From an uncultured Clostridium sp. (lineage in GTDB: Bacteria > Cyanobacteriota > Vampirovibrionia > Gastranaerophilales > Gastranaerophilaceae), in contig CAJMDF010000017.1 of assembly GCA_905212085.1 (NCBI GenBank), positions 1 to 40,569 on the forward strand: a DNA stretch of 40,569 nt, given 5' to 3'. The notes under the pieces are model-generated. The model had not been told where the DNA came from and ran no database searches. It saw nothing but the letters and a program-made list of their open reading frames with translations. The position numbers and the translations under genes were made by a program. Positions 1 through 8,077 of the stretch are shown piece by piece (the stretch's first letter is position 1; each line of letters opens with the position of its first letter).

Positions 1-526
1 TAATGAAATTTTTATATAACGGTTTTATTGAGTATGGGATTATTTTGAATATTAATTTTATATTAAATAAGTCTTTGATCCTTAAGTTATCAGCAAAAGC
101 AAGAAATATATAGTATATAAACATTGCAACAAATACAAGAGCAATGACAATTAAAATTGGTAAAATTAAAGAATGTGTAAATATATATAGAATAATTGGT
201 AATATTAGGAAAATTAAAGCATACAAAGCCCATACTATATTTAAGATAATAAGTCCTAAATAGATTCTCCAGGATGTATTTTTAAAGGTTGGTAATACGC
301 TATTGTTAATATTATGTATAGCGTCGTGTAAAAATTTTATGCTATATCCCCCAATAATTATGTTAAATAATATGTCAATAGGGTTTTGTCTGTAATTGTC
401 AATGTTTCCTGTTTTAATATCCCAAATTGTCGACATAAATGTCCATATTATTGATATTATGATAAGTCCAATATGAGCTTTTTTGTTTTCATAAACTTTT
501 TTGTAACTCTCTATTAAATTAGCCAT
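1..526 (-). CDS. Integral membrane protein, C-terminus cut by window edge
   Basis: Reading leftward from an ATG at 526 the frame is open to base 1, giving at least 175 residues. A Shine-Dalgarno (TAAGGAGA) lies just upstream. The start (MANLIESYKKVYENKKAH) is a short amphipathic stretch followed by several hydrophobic segments that look like transmembrane helices. The layout, including a near-terminal (Y/F)KKVY-like motif, matches the two membrane proteins at 38871-40390 (FKRVYSG, LKKLYSG), so it is probably a paralogue. I do not recognise a function. The family resembles multi-pass DUF4013-like proteins, but that is only an impression. The C-terminus lies outside the window. Confidence 0.75.
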   Translation of the reverse strand, partial: MANLIESYKKVYENKKAHIGLIIISIIWTFMSTIWDIKTGNIDNYRQNPIDILFNIIIGGYSIKFLHDAIHNINNSVLPTFKNTSWRIYLGLIILNIVWALYALIFLILPIILYIFTHSLILPILIVIALVFVAMFIYYIFLAFADNLRIKDLFNIKLIFKIIPYSIKPLYKNFI

Positions 527-551
527 TGAAATCTCCTTACCAATAGTGATT

Positions 552-579
552 ATTATAGCAGTTTTTTTATCAATTGCAA
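552..579 (-). promoter_or_regulatory. Predicted sigma70-type promoter of the left-edge membrane gene
   Basis: On the minus strand TTGCAA (579-574), a 16-base spacer and TATAAT (557-552) lie 25 bases before the ATG at 526. TTGCAA is its own reverse complement, so the same hexamer could also serve prfB on the plus strand, where TATAAA at 595-600 is 15 bases away. Confidence 0.6.
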
Positions 580-609
580 TATAAATTTTTTTTATATAAA
601 CTTTAAATT

Positions 610-1696
610 ATGGAAGTGGAAATAAAACAGAAATTAAATGATTTAAAGTGCAGATTTGATAAAATAAAGGAGTGTCTTTGACTCTGCAAAATTAAAAAAA
701 GAATTAGAAGATTTAGAAAAAGAAATGCAGACTCCTGAAATTTGGGGAAATCAAAAAAAAGCTTCAGAATTAGGTGCTAGAATTCGAGATATAAAAGACA
801 ATCTTGAATTTATGGATAGTTGTGTAAATACTATAGATGATTCTATTACAGCTTTGGAAATTGGAGATTCTGATTTAATAAACGAATGTTTTGAGAATTT
901 AAAAGCGATGGAAAAATCTCTTGATAAGTTTGAAATTAAACAAATGCTAAGTGGAGAATATGATGAAGCTGATGCAATTTTAACGATAAATGCTGGGGCT
1001 GGGGGAACTGATGCTCAAGATTGGGCGAGTTTACTTTTGCGAATGTATACCCGTTGGGCAGAAAGTCATAATTGGAAAGTTGAATTACTTGATAAGTTAG
1101 ATGGAGATGAAGCAGGTATAAAGTCTGCTACAATAAAAATTACTGGGAAATATGCGTTTGGGTATGCAAAAGCTGAAAAAGGTGTGCACAGGCTTGTAAG
1201 AATTTCGCCGTTTAATGCTAACGGCAAACGTCAGACAAGTTTTGCTTCTTTAGAAGTTTCTCCTATAATTGAAGATTTTGAAAAGACAATTATAATACCT
1301 CCTGAAGATTTAGAAATTGATACAATGCGTTCAGGTGGTGCTGGTGGGCAAAATGTAAATAAGGTGGAAACTGCTGTAAGAATTTTGCATAAACCTACGG
1401 GTATAGTTGTTAAATGTCAACAAGAGCGCTCTCAATTGCAAAATAAAGAAAATGCGATGCAAATATTAGCATCAAAATTGTTAGCAATAAGACAAGCGGA
1501 ACATGAAAAAAAATTAGCAGAATTAAAAGGTGAAAATGTAGATATTAATTTTGGATCTCAAATTCGCTCTTATGTATTTCATCCTTATAAAATGGTAAAA
1601 GATCACAGAACTAATTTTGAAACTTCTAATGTGGATTCTGTAATGGATGGTGATATAGATAATTTTATAGAAGCTTATTTAAGATTAAAGAAATGA
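610..1696 (+). CDS. prfB: Peptide chain release factor 2, with programmed +1 frameshift
   Basis: RF2 releases peptides at UGA and UAA. The first 23 codons start at ATG 610 and end in CTT followed by an in-frame TGA (679-681). Skipping T679 continues into the long frame at 680, giving 361 residues, close to the usual ~365. The recoding site is textbook: an internal Shine-Dalgarno AAGGAG (667-672), three bases, then CTT TGA C. The SPF codon-recognition tripeptide falls at about residues 199-201 and the GGQ hydrolysis motif at 245-247. A start codon in the downstream frame at 725 would lose the N-terminal helix, so it is not the true start. There is no Shine-Dalgarno before 610, and TATAAA ends nine bases upstream, so the mRNA may be nearly leaderless. 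RF2 scarcity at the UGA raises frameshifting, which is the known autoregulation. Confidence 0.97.
676..682 (+). promoter_or_regulatory. prfB +1 recoding site (CTT TGA C)
   Basis: The slippery CTT and the UGA stop are followed by C, with AAGGAG ending three bases before CTT. Spacing and sequence match the classical RF2 frameshift element. It implies UGA is read as stop here (genetic code 11). Confidence 0.96.
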
Positions 1697-1764
1697 TATC
1701 TTGAACAATACAATCATATATGGTATAATGATGTTGTGGTATTAAGAGCAATATGAGGATATTT

Positions 1765-3435
1765 ATGGGAAAGATTGATTTATTCTTAAGACAGAGATTG
1801 CCAAAAAGAAATGATTTAAGTTTCTTATCTTTTGCCTATACATTGGCAGAAATTGTTATAGTAATGTTGATTATAGCTGTAATTGTTGCAGTGACTATAG
1901 GTATAACAAAAGCTAAATTAGATAATATTTTATCTTATACATATTATAATGCATATTCTTCATTACGGGATGTGACAATAGAAATGTTGCGAGACTGGGA
2001 TGCCAAAGATCCCGATTATAAATTCTCTTTATTGAATGATAATTTATTTATACATACAGATAATGTTATACAATTCAAAGATTTTAAAATTTTAAAGAAT
2101 AATTTCACTGCATTTTATAGAGATTTATGGACTCAACCAGCTTTGGCTGCTTGTACGATTGATAGGCGTACGGGATGTTATAATTGTGGAATTCCTACTT
2201 TGTATCCAGGTCCTACATGTAGTATTGGAACGTTGTGTAAAGATGGAATATGCTGGGATTGTGGCAACAGATCTTGTCCATCAGATACCTATTGTCCAGA
2301 TGGATACATTGAACTTCAAGAAGGTTGTGGAAAAATTTGTGCTGATGGATCAGTAGCGAATACTCCAAGAGGCGAAAAATGCCCTGAAGAATTATGTGAT
2401 CCTAATAAGAAAAATGATTGTATTTATGCTGGAGGAACATTTGATGCCTCTACTTGTACTTGTATTGTAGAACCTCCAGAAGTAACTTGTCCTGATGGAA
2501 GTACAGTCCCTGCAGGATCGGAATGCCCGACTTGTGAAGCACCATCACCAGCGCCTTGTGGTATGAGTTGGGATGAAACAACTTGTAGTTTTGTTGGAAC
2601 AGAAAAAACTTGCCCGAGTGGACAAACTTTAAACAGTGCATGTGAATGTGTATCAAGTTGTCCTTCAGGTCTAAATGCTTGTAAAAAATGTGATCCTGAA
2701 ACAGGAGTTATAACTTCAAATCCAGATGTAAATAGAACTTGTAGTGATGAGACATATGATTGGAGTGAGGATCAGTGCAAATGTGTTCAATCAGCACGTA
2801 CCTTGCCTCGAAAAGGTATAAATTTCTGTAAAAAATATGAAAGTTATTCAAATATAATGGGTAATGCAGAAGTATGCGAAGGCTCCACTATATCAGATAG
2901 TACAACAGATTTTTCAGATAAAAAAGCTGATTTGACATTACGTAATGGAATTCGTTTGTATAATATGCATAGTGATCCTGCAGAGATCCCAGAGTTAGCA
3001 GGTAATACGCAAGGTGGAACATATGATGGAGTTCCAAATACAAATACATATGGTTATACTGTATATGCAGATATTGACGGCCTTAAAGGTGATTCAAAAT
3101 TATGGGTTGATGTCTATAAGTTTTATATCACTGTCTCAGGGAAAGTCATTCCTGCATATGATAAATCAAATCCCGGCCTAAGTGGTGGAGATAGTAAACA
3201 ACACTTGCAGGTAAGTGTAGAATATGAAGATTATTCTACCGGAAAACGCCAAATAAAATGGTTATCAAAGAGTGTTTCATTTAAGGATGGAGCTTGCCAA
3301 GGAGGTTATGTTGGTGATGCAACTCCTTATTGTAAAGAAAATACTCCGGTAGTCAAAGCAGGTACTTGCGGAACAGATGGTAATTCATTATGTTCAATAA
3401 AACAAATTCGCCCGATAAAGTTTTTCTTTTTCTAA
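1765..3435 (+). CDS. Cysteine-rich type IV pilin-like surface protein
   Basis: Start chosen at ATG 1765 because GAGG (1755-1758) sits six bases upstream; the ATG at 1753 overlaps that Shine-Dalgarno. The protein has 556 residues. A basic leader is followed by FAYTLAEIVIVMLIIAVIV, a class III (type IV prepilin) signal with Ala rather than Gly before the +1 aromatic and the usual Glu at +5. The next ~80 residues look like a pilin spine helix. Then comes a long domain with about three dozen cysteines in short repeats of the CPDG, CPSG and CTC type, and a less Cys-rich C-terminal half ending in KFFFF. The cysteines suggest a disulfide-bonded, secreted, rod- or knob-like domain carried on a pilus tip or minor pilin. 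Role is inferred. A terminator follows. Confidence 0.8.
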   Translation: MGKIDLFLRQRLPKRNDLSFLSFAYTLAEIVIVMLIIAVIVAVTIGITKAKLDNILSYTYYNAYSSLRDVTIEMLRDWDAKDPDYKFSLLNDNLFIHTDNVIQFKDFKILKNNFTAFYRDLWTQPALAACTIDRRTGCYNCGIPTLYPGPTCSIGTLCKDGICWDCGNRSCPSDTYCPDGYIELQEGCGKICADGSVANTPRGEKCPEELCDPNKKNDCIYAGGTFDASTCTCIVEPPEVTCPDGSTVPAGSECPTCEAPSPAPCGMSWDETTCSFVGTEKTCPSGQTLNSACECVSSCPSGLNACKKCDPETGVITSNPDVNRTCSDETYDWSEDQCKCVQSARTLPRKGINFCKKYESYSNIMGNAEVCEGSTISDSTTDFSDKKADLTLRNGIRLYNMHSDPAEIPELAGNTQGGTYDGVPNTNTYGYTVYADIDGLKGDSKLWVDVYKFYITVSGKVIPAYDKSNPGLSGGDSKQHLQVSVEYEDYSTGKRQIKWLSKSVSFKDGACQGGYVGDATPYCKENTPVVKAGTCGTDGNSLCSIKQIRPIKFFFF

Positions 3436-3475
3436 CTCAATAGTTCTAAATATCACAACTTTTGAGTAGAAAAGT

Positions 3476-3510
3476 AAGGTGTCAAATTAATTGGCACCTT
3501 TTCCCTTTTT
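3476..3510 (+). terminator. Rho-independent terminator after the Cys-rich pilin
   Basis: The arms AAGGTGTCAA (3476-3485) and TTGGCACCTT (3491-3500) form a 10-bp stem with one G-T pair. It is followed by a T-rich tail. Confidence 0.85.
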
Positions 3511-3603
3511 TATTGTTTATTTTATTATTTTGTGATATTATTCAATCAGTGGTTAATGTATTTTGAACACTTATTATTAGTGTTCAAGGAAAAGGAGAGA
3601 AAT

Positions 3604-5253
3604 ATGGCAACAAAAGAATTCTTTACAGATTCTGAAGAATTAAAAAAACTTATGTCTGCAGCGCGTGCTACTATTACTGCACCATTTTTTGGGAACAATG
3701 TTGAAGAAGTTAAATCGGTTTCTGAAGCTTACAAATTAGCAAAAAATAGTCCTGGTACAATTGAATTAACCGGTATGCCTGTTTATAAACCGGAGAAAAT
3801 AGGTCTTCCTCAAGGAGCTAATCAGTTATTATTTAATGATGGTACTGTTGTTGGTCGTTGTGCTGCTGCTAGAAAGATTGTGGGTGAACCAAATTGTGAT
3901 TTAAAATATTTATTACCTATTATTCGTGAAGCAATCTATGGTACTCGTGATAAGTTAATGTATAGAACCGAAGCTATTGTTGGTCTTGATGAAGATTTTA
4001 TGATTAAAGCTCATTTGATGATTCCTGAAGGTTTTGAAAATATCATGTATAGTTGGATGTTAAATTTCCAATACATAAATGAAGCTTATGCAAATATGTA
4101 TTCAGAATCAAGAGAATTACCGGAAGGTGATATTTATGTATTCTCTGATCCTGATTGGTCACATCCAGATTTTCCATATGGTTTAACTTTCTTTGATCCT
4201 GAACATAACTGTGCAGCTATTTTGGGTATGAGATATTTTGGAGAACATAAAAAAGGTACATTGACATTAGCTTGGGGATGTGCTGCTCGTAACGGTTATG
4301 CTTCTTGCCATGGTGGTATGAAACGTTATAATCTTGATGGCGGAAAATCTTTCCAAGTAGCTGTATTTGGGTTGTCAGGTTCTGGTAAATCAACTATTAC
4401 TCACGCAAAACATAATAATAAATACAATATAACTGTTTTACACGATGATGCATTTATTATTAATGTTCATGACAAATATTCTATTGCATTGGAACCTGCA
4501 TATTTTGATAAAACAGCTGATTATCCAATCGGATGTGAAGATAATAAATATATATTGACTCAACAAAACGCAGGTGCTATTGCTTTAGCTGATGGTAAAG
4601 TAGTATCTGTGACTGAAGATATCAGAAATGGTAACGGTCGTGCTGTAAAATCAAAATTGTGGTCTCCAAACAGAGTAGACAGAATTAATGAACCTATTAA
4701 TGCTATTTTCTGGTTAATGAAAGATCCTACAATTCCACCTGTATTAAAATTATCTGGAGCTTCTTTAGGTTCTGCTATGGGTGCAACTTTAGCTACTAAA
4801 CGTTCATCCGCTGAAAGATTAGCTGCAGGTGTTGACCCTAATGCTTTAGTTGTTGAACCTTATGCAAACCCATTCAGAGTTTATCCATTAGCTATGGACT
4901 ATACTAGATTTAAACAATTAATAGAAGATGGTGTAGATTGTTATATCTTGAATACAGGTGAATTTATGGGAACAAAAGTTAAACCGGCTCATACCCTAGG
5001 TATTATTGAAGCAATTGTTGAAGGTAGTGCTAATTTCCATAAATGGGAAAACTTCTCTGATATTCAAATAATGGATGTTGATGGATTTGATGCTTCATTC
5101 TCAAATAAAGAATATGCAAGTCAATTTGTTGCTCGTATGAATGATAGAATTGAATTCGTTAAATCAAGAGAAACAGAAAAGGCTGGTATTGATAAGTTGC
5201 CTGCTGATGCTTTAGAAGCATTAGAAGCAGTTGTTAAAGAAGCTTCTGTTTAA
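3604..5253 (+). CDS. pckA: Phosphoenolpyruvate carboxykinase (ATP-type family)
   Basis: Interconverts oxaloacetate plus ATP with PEP, CO2 and ADP, the gluconeogenic entry step in the cytosol. Start taken at ATG 3604, after AAGGAGAG. That gives 549 residues, the family's usual ~540; an upstream in-frame ATG at 3532 lacks a Shine-Dalgarno. The kinase-1a P-loop GLSGSGKST is centred on Lys262, and the phosphate- and metal-binding region HDDAFIIN follows as in ATP-dependent PEPCK. The N-terminal domain is divergent compared with the E. coli enzyme, so the call rests mainly on the P-loop domain and length. It is a single-gene unit: a terminator precedes it and a hairpin follows it. Confidence 0.88.
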   Translation: MATKEFFTDSEELKKLMSAARATITAPFFGNNVEEVKSVSEAYKLAKNSPGTIELTGMPVYKPEKIGLPQGANQLLFNDGTVVGRCAAARKIVGEPNCDLKYLLPIIREAIYGTRDKLMYRTEAIVGLDEDFMIKAHLMIPEGFENIMYSWMLNFQYINEAYANMYSESRELPEGDIYVFSDPDWSHPDFPYGLTFFDPEHNCAAILGMRYFGEHKKGTLTLAWGCAARNGYASCHGGMKRYNLDGGKSFQVAVFGLSGSGKSTITHAKHNNKYNITVLHDDAFIINVHDKYSIALEPAYFDKTADYPIGCEDNKYILTQQNAGAIALADGKVVSVTEDIRNGNGRAVKSKLWSPNRVDRINEPINAIFWLMKDPTIPPVLKLSGASLGSAMGATLATKRSSAERLAAGVDPNALVVEPYANPFRVYPLAMDYTRFKQLIEDGVDCYILNTGEFMGTKVKPAHTLGIIEAIVEGSANFHKWENFSDIQIMDVDGFDASFSNKEYASQFVARMNDRIEFVKSRETEKAGIDKLPADALEALEAVVKEASV

Positions 5254-5282
5254 AAAATAAATTAATTTAATATTGATTTTAT

Positions 5283-5317
5283 AAAGAGGTAGATTCATTT
5301 ATTGAACCTATCTCTTT
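5283..5317 (+). terminator. Hairpin terminator after pckA
   Basis: AAAGAGGTAG (5283-5292) pairs with CTATCTCTTT (5308-5317), extended by three pairs after one mismatch. The tail is short, so strength is uncertain. The -35 of the next promoter lies within the right half. Confidence 0.6.
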
Positions 5318-5330
5318 TATATGGTATAAT
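5302..5330 (+). promoter_or_regulatory. Sigma70-type promoter for the Asn-rich membrane protein
   Basis: TTGAAC (5302-5307), a 17-base spacer, then TATAAT (5325-5330). The start codon is at 5354 behind AGAGGAG. Confidence 0.8.
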
Positions 5331-5353
5331 ATATTTAAATAGAGGAGTCTTTA

Positions 5354-5857
5354 ATGGATAAAAAATATGCTATGTCAAATTTGGGTTATGCAATAATTTT
5401 AGTTATTATCATTGCTATTTTTATGATAATTAGTGCCCCTATGATTGTAAATAATACTCAAAATAATAAACATAATAATAATTTAAATGCTAACAATAAT
5501 AATATAAATTCTTCTGTTGATGTAAAAAGTTATAATGCATCTGATTATAATAATTCAAGTAATGTTGATATAAAAGAAAATGAAATAAATAATAATAAAA
5601 ACAATAATAATGGAGATCAATATTCAATATTTCGAGATATTGAACAACGTTTAAATTCTAGAATTGATAGAATTGAAAGCAAACAGAATGAATTAATTAA
5701 TAATATTGAATCAAGAAAGAATACATCTGACCAATATTATTGTTCTATTGAAGGTCGTTTAGACCCTAATAATAATGTGATCCCTCTAGATTCTCAACAG
5801 CAGGCTTCTGATATTAAAACTCAAAAATTTGTTTTTGTTTGTCAGTATAAAGAATAA
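5354..5857 (+). CDS. Asn-rich membrane-anchored protein of unknown function
   Basis: 167 residues. One N-terminal hydrophobic helix (about residues 9-31) is preceded by a short charged start, a signal-anchor arrangement. Next is a stretch of about 60 residues dominated by Asn, rich in AAT/AAC codons and looking low-complexity and disordered. A short heptad-like helix (IEQRLNSRIDRIESKQNEL) follows, then a C-terminal tail with two cysteines (YYCSIEGRL and FVFVCQYKE), perhaps one disulfide. Promoter, Shine-Dalgarno and terminator are all present, so it is a real monocistronic gene. I do not recognise the family. The location is probably the outer face of the inner membrane or cell wall. Confidence 0.75.
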   Translation: MDKKYAMSNLGYAIILVIIIAIFMIISAPMIVNNTQNNKHNNNLNANNNNINSSVDVKSYNASDYNNSSNVDIKENEINNNKNNNNGDQYSIFRDIEQRLNSRIDRIESKQNELINNIESRKNTSDQYYCSIEGRLDPNNNVIPLDSQQQASDIKTQKFVFVCQYKE

Positions 5858-5860
5858 AAA

Positions 5861-5897
5861 AAATAAAAGCTTTGATAGAAAATCAAAGCTTTTATTT
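5861..5897 (+). terminator. Strong bidirectional terminator
   Basis: A perfect 16-bp stem, AAATAAAAGCTTTGAT against ATCAAAGCTTTTATTT, with a 5-base loop. T-runs face both ways. It serves the Asn-rich gene on the plus strand and the ferredoxin on the minus strand. Confidence 0.92.
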
Positions 5898-5921
5898 TTT
5901 TATCTTTGCGAATATATTTAA

Positions 5922-6098
5922 TTATTCAACTTCGATTGCTGATACTGGGCAAGCATCTGCAGCTTCTTTAACACAATCCATGTTATCAGCTACTGCTGAT
6001 TCATCAACTTGAGCAACACCATCTACTGAAAATACTGCATCACAAATTGATTCGCAAGCGCCGCATCCGATACAAGAGTCATTTACTTTTACTGTCAT
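5922..6098 (-). CDS. Small single-cluster [4Fe-4S] ferredoxin
   Basis: 58 residues from ATG 6098, with AAGGAG upstream. A CxxCxxCxxxC motif (C9, C12, C15, C19) and a distal C50 followed by Pro are present. C9, C12, C15 and C50 are the expected cluster ligands; C19 and C42 match the extra pair that forms a disulfide in Desulfovibrio- and Thermotoga-type ferredoxins. The protein is very acidic, as electron-carrier ferredoxins are. It would shuttle electrons for anaerobic metabolism in the cytosol; the partner enzyme is not evident here. Its own promoter (6148-6176) and a shared terminator make it monocistronic. Confidence 0.95.
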   Translation of the reverse strand: MTVKVNDSCIGCGACESICDAVFSVDGVAQVDESAVADNMDCVKEAADACPVSAIEVE

Positions 6099-6147
6099 TT
6101 CTACTTTCTCCTTATGTTATATACATTGTGAATTTCTTCACAGATTG

Positions 6148-6176
6148 ATTATAATATAAAAATTTTTAAATTTCAA
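6148..6176 (-). promoter_or_regulatory. Promoter of the ferredoxin gene
   Basis: Minus-strand TTGAAA (6176-6171), 17-base spacer, TATAAT (6153-6148), 49 bases before the ATG. Confidence 0.85.
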
Positions 6177-6186
6177 TTATACTTAT

Positions 6187-7365
6187 TTATATTTTTAACC
6201 AATTTTTTACTGTTTCTGCTATATAGTCAAAACCTTTAATAAGTCCGAGATTTTTACTTTTAATCCCTTTTGCGTAGATTAATATCGGAACATATTCTCT
6301 TGTATGATCTGTTCCTTCAACAGTAGGATCACATCCGTGGTCGGCAGTTATTATTAATAAATCATTTTCTGTCATATTTGAAATAATATCATCTACGTAT
6401 GTATCGATTTCTTCTATGGCTTTACCATATCCTTTTGCATCATTTCTGTGTCCATATAGCATATCCGTATCTACAAGATTTGTGAATATGAATTCTGCAT
6501 CTTGAGTTATATTTATATCCTTATAAGCAATTTTTTCTAAATCAAGTTCATTTTTTACTGCTTTTAATGTTAGTTCTAGTCCTTCTTTATTTGAACCTGT
6601 GTGTATTGCATGAGTAATCCCTGATTTTGAAAAGATATCTTCGATTTTTCCTATTCCTATAACTTTAGCGCCGGCATTTTTTATATCGTTTAAAATAGTA
6701 TGAGATGGCACCATTGAATAATCTCTTCTGTCTTTTGATATTCTTGTAGGTTTGCTGTCAATAACTTTGTATGGTCTTGCAATTACTCTTGATACATTCC
6801 AATTATCTTCATCAAGAATTTTTCTTGCAATTTCACACCATTTGTATAAAGTCTCAAGAGGGATTAAATCAGTATCTACTGCGATTTGAAAAACACTGTC
6901 TGCACTTGTGTATACTATCGGATATTTGGTTTTATGATGTTCATCATTTAATTCTGCAATGATTGCTGTTCCGCTGGCAGGAATATTTGCCAAAATTCCA
7001 CCGCAGTTTGTTTCTTTAATGAATTTATCAATCAATTCTTTTGGAAATCCTTGTGGAAAAGTCGCAAAAGGTTTTTCAGAAATAAGTCCGGCCATTTCCC
7101 AGTGCCCTGTAGTTGTATCTTTACCTTTTGATTTTTCTTCCATTATTCCATATTGAGCTGTAGGATTTTCGACTTTTTTTATGCCTTTATAATCTTGTAT
7201 GTTTCCTAAGCCCATTTTTTCCATATTAGGAACATTTAGACCGTTATTAAATTCGCATACGTTTTTTAGTGTATTACATTTTGGAGAGTCATTGAATTCT
7301 TTACAATCAGGCATCGCTCCTGTTCCCATTGAATCAATAACCATTACAATTGCTCTTCTTTTCAT
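6187..7365 (-). CDS. deoB: Phosphopentomutase
   Basis: Interconverts (deoxy)ribose 1-phosphate and 5-phosphate, linking nucleoside salvage to the pentose phosphate pathway. The protein belongs to the alkaline phosphatase superfamily. 392 residues from ATG 7365, chosen because AAGGGG lies eight bases upstream; a TTG at 7386 is in frame but precedes that site. Metal-site landmarks are visible: VIDSMGTGAMPD at the N-terminus, DTTTGHWEM in the middle (with the phosphorylated Thr), and near the C-terminus TNLVDTDMLYGHRND and ADHGCDPTVEGTDHTRE. Length matches the family. It follows the exported protein gene at 7405-7938 by 39 bases on the same strand and is probably co-transcribed with it. Confidence 0.95.
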   Translation of the reverse strand: MKRRAIVMVIDSMGTGAMPDCKEFNDSPKCNTLKNVCEFNNGLNVPNMEKMGLGNIQDYKGIKKVENPTAQYGIMEEKSKGKDTTTGHWEMAGLISEKPFATFPQGFPKELIDKFIKETNCGGILANIPASGTAIIAELNDEHHKTKYPIVYTSADSVFQIAVDTDLIPLETLYKWCEIARKILDEDNWNVSRVIARPYKVIDSKPTRISKDRRDYSMVPSHTILNDIKNAGAKVIGIGKIEDIFSKSGITHAIHTGSNKEGLELTLKAVKNELDLEKIAYKDINITQDAEFIFTNLVDTDMLYGHRNDAKGYGKAIEEIDTYVDDIISNMTENDLLIITADHGCDPTVEGTDHTREYVPILIYAKGIKSKNLGLIKGFDYIAETVKNWLKI

Positions 7366-7404
7366 AATATTTACCCCTTTTTGCAAATATTATTTTAGCA
7401 AAAT

Positions 7405-7938
7405 CTATTCAGCAATGTCAATTATTGAATATGCATTAAAATCAATTCCGCCATAAATAATTTGGACGTGATTTTCTCCGTGTGGTAATAGTTTTACAAA
7501 ATTGATAGTTGGTTCGTTAAAATCATTATTTGTTTCTATTGCTGGAATTTTCGCAATAACATTGTGTGCTTGATATAGTTTTAGGTATGTATTATTGTTT
7601 TCTTTAACCCCTTCTACTTCGTAATGTCCTATTGGGATAATTGAATTGTTTGCAGTTTTAAGATTAAGTGGAATTAGTAAAATTTGAGGTTCTTTTGTTG
7701 AATTATTTATTTGTTCTGTTTCATTGCTCTGAGAAAAACTTTTTCCTTTAGGAATATTTTTATCTCTTTTTTTCTTTCCTTTTTTGCTTTCTAAAGCTTG
7801 TTCAAATTCTTTATCACTTACAGGAGTTTGCCCATATACATTTGAATCCCCGAAATTGTCCCATAAGTCATCTTCTGCAAACATAAGGTTACTTGTTGCA
7901 AATATTAGTATGTATAGTAGTGCAAAAATTTTTCTCAT
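7405..7938 (-). CDS. Exported protein of unknown function
   Basis: 177 residues. A clear Sec signal peptide (MRKIFALLYILIFATSNLMFA, cleavage after about residue 21) is followed by an acidic start, a Lys-rich segment (ESKKGKKKRDK), a Ser/Thr/Asn-rich linker, and a C-terminal half of predicted beta strands (LLIPLNLKT, NNTYLKLYQ, HVQIIYGGIDF). It is probably periplasmic. I do not recognise the family. It lies upstream of deoB in the same direction, after the terminator at 8001-8034. Confidence 0.75.
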   Translation of the reverse strand: MRKIFALLYILIFATSNLMFAEDDLWDNFGDSNVYGQTPVSDKEFEQALESKKGKKKRDKNIPKGKSFSQSNETEQINNSTKEPQILLIPLNLKTANNSIIPIGHYEVEGVKENNNTYLKLYQAHNVIAKIPAIETNNDFNEPTINFVKLLPHGENHVQIIYGGIDFNAYSIIDIAE

Positions 7939-8000
7939 AGTTTTATATTAATGATTTTATAAAAAAAGTATACATCTGTTTATATGATTATATTTTGAAA

Positions 8001-8034
8001 AAAAAGATCATTATTATTAAATAATGATCTTTTT
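8001..8034 (-). terminator. Terminator after the sigma-70 gene
   Basis: AAAAAGATCATTAT (8001-8014) pairs with ATAATGATCTTTTT (8021-8034). T-runs flank both sides, and it lies 44 bases downstream of the sigma gene's stop on the minus strand. Confidence 0.85.
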
Positions 8035-8077
8035 TAATTTTTTATAAAACACGATATTTAATAATATATGAACCTTC

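Noticed and set aside
679..681. UGA recoded as an amino acid in prfB
   Set aside because: The site has the full RF2 frameshift context, and only the +1 frame continues into RF2 sequence.
2159..2656. Overlapping ORFs inside the Cys-rich pilin gene, both strands
   Set aside because: They are shadows created by the TGT/TGC-rich coding sequence; no ribosome sites.
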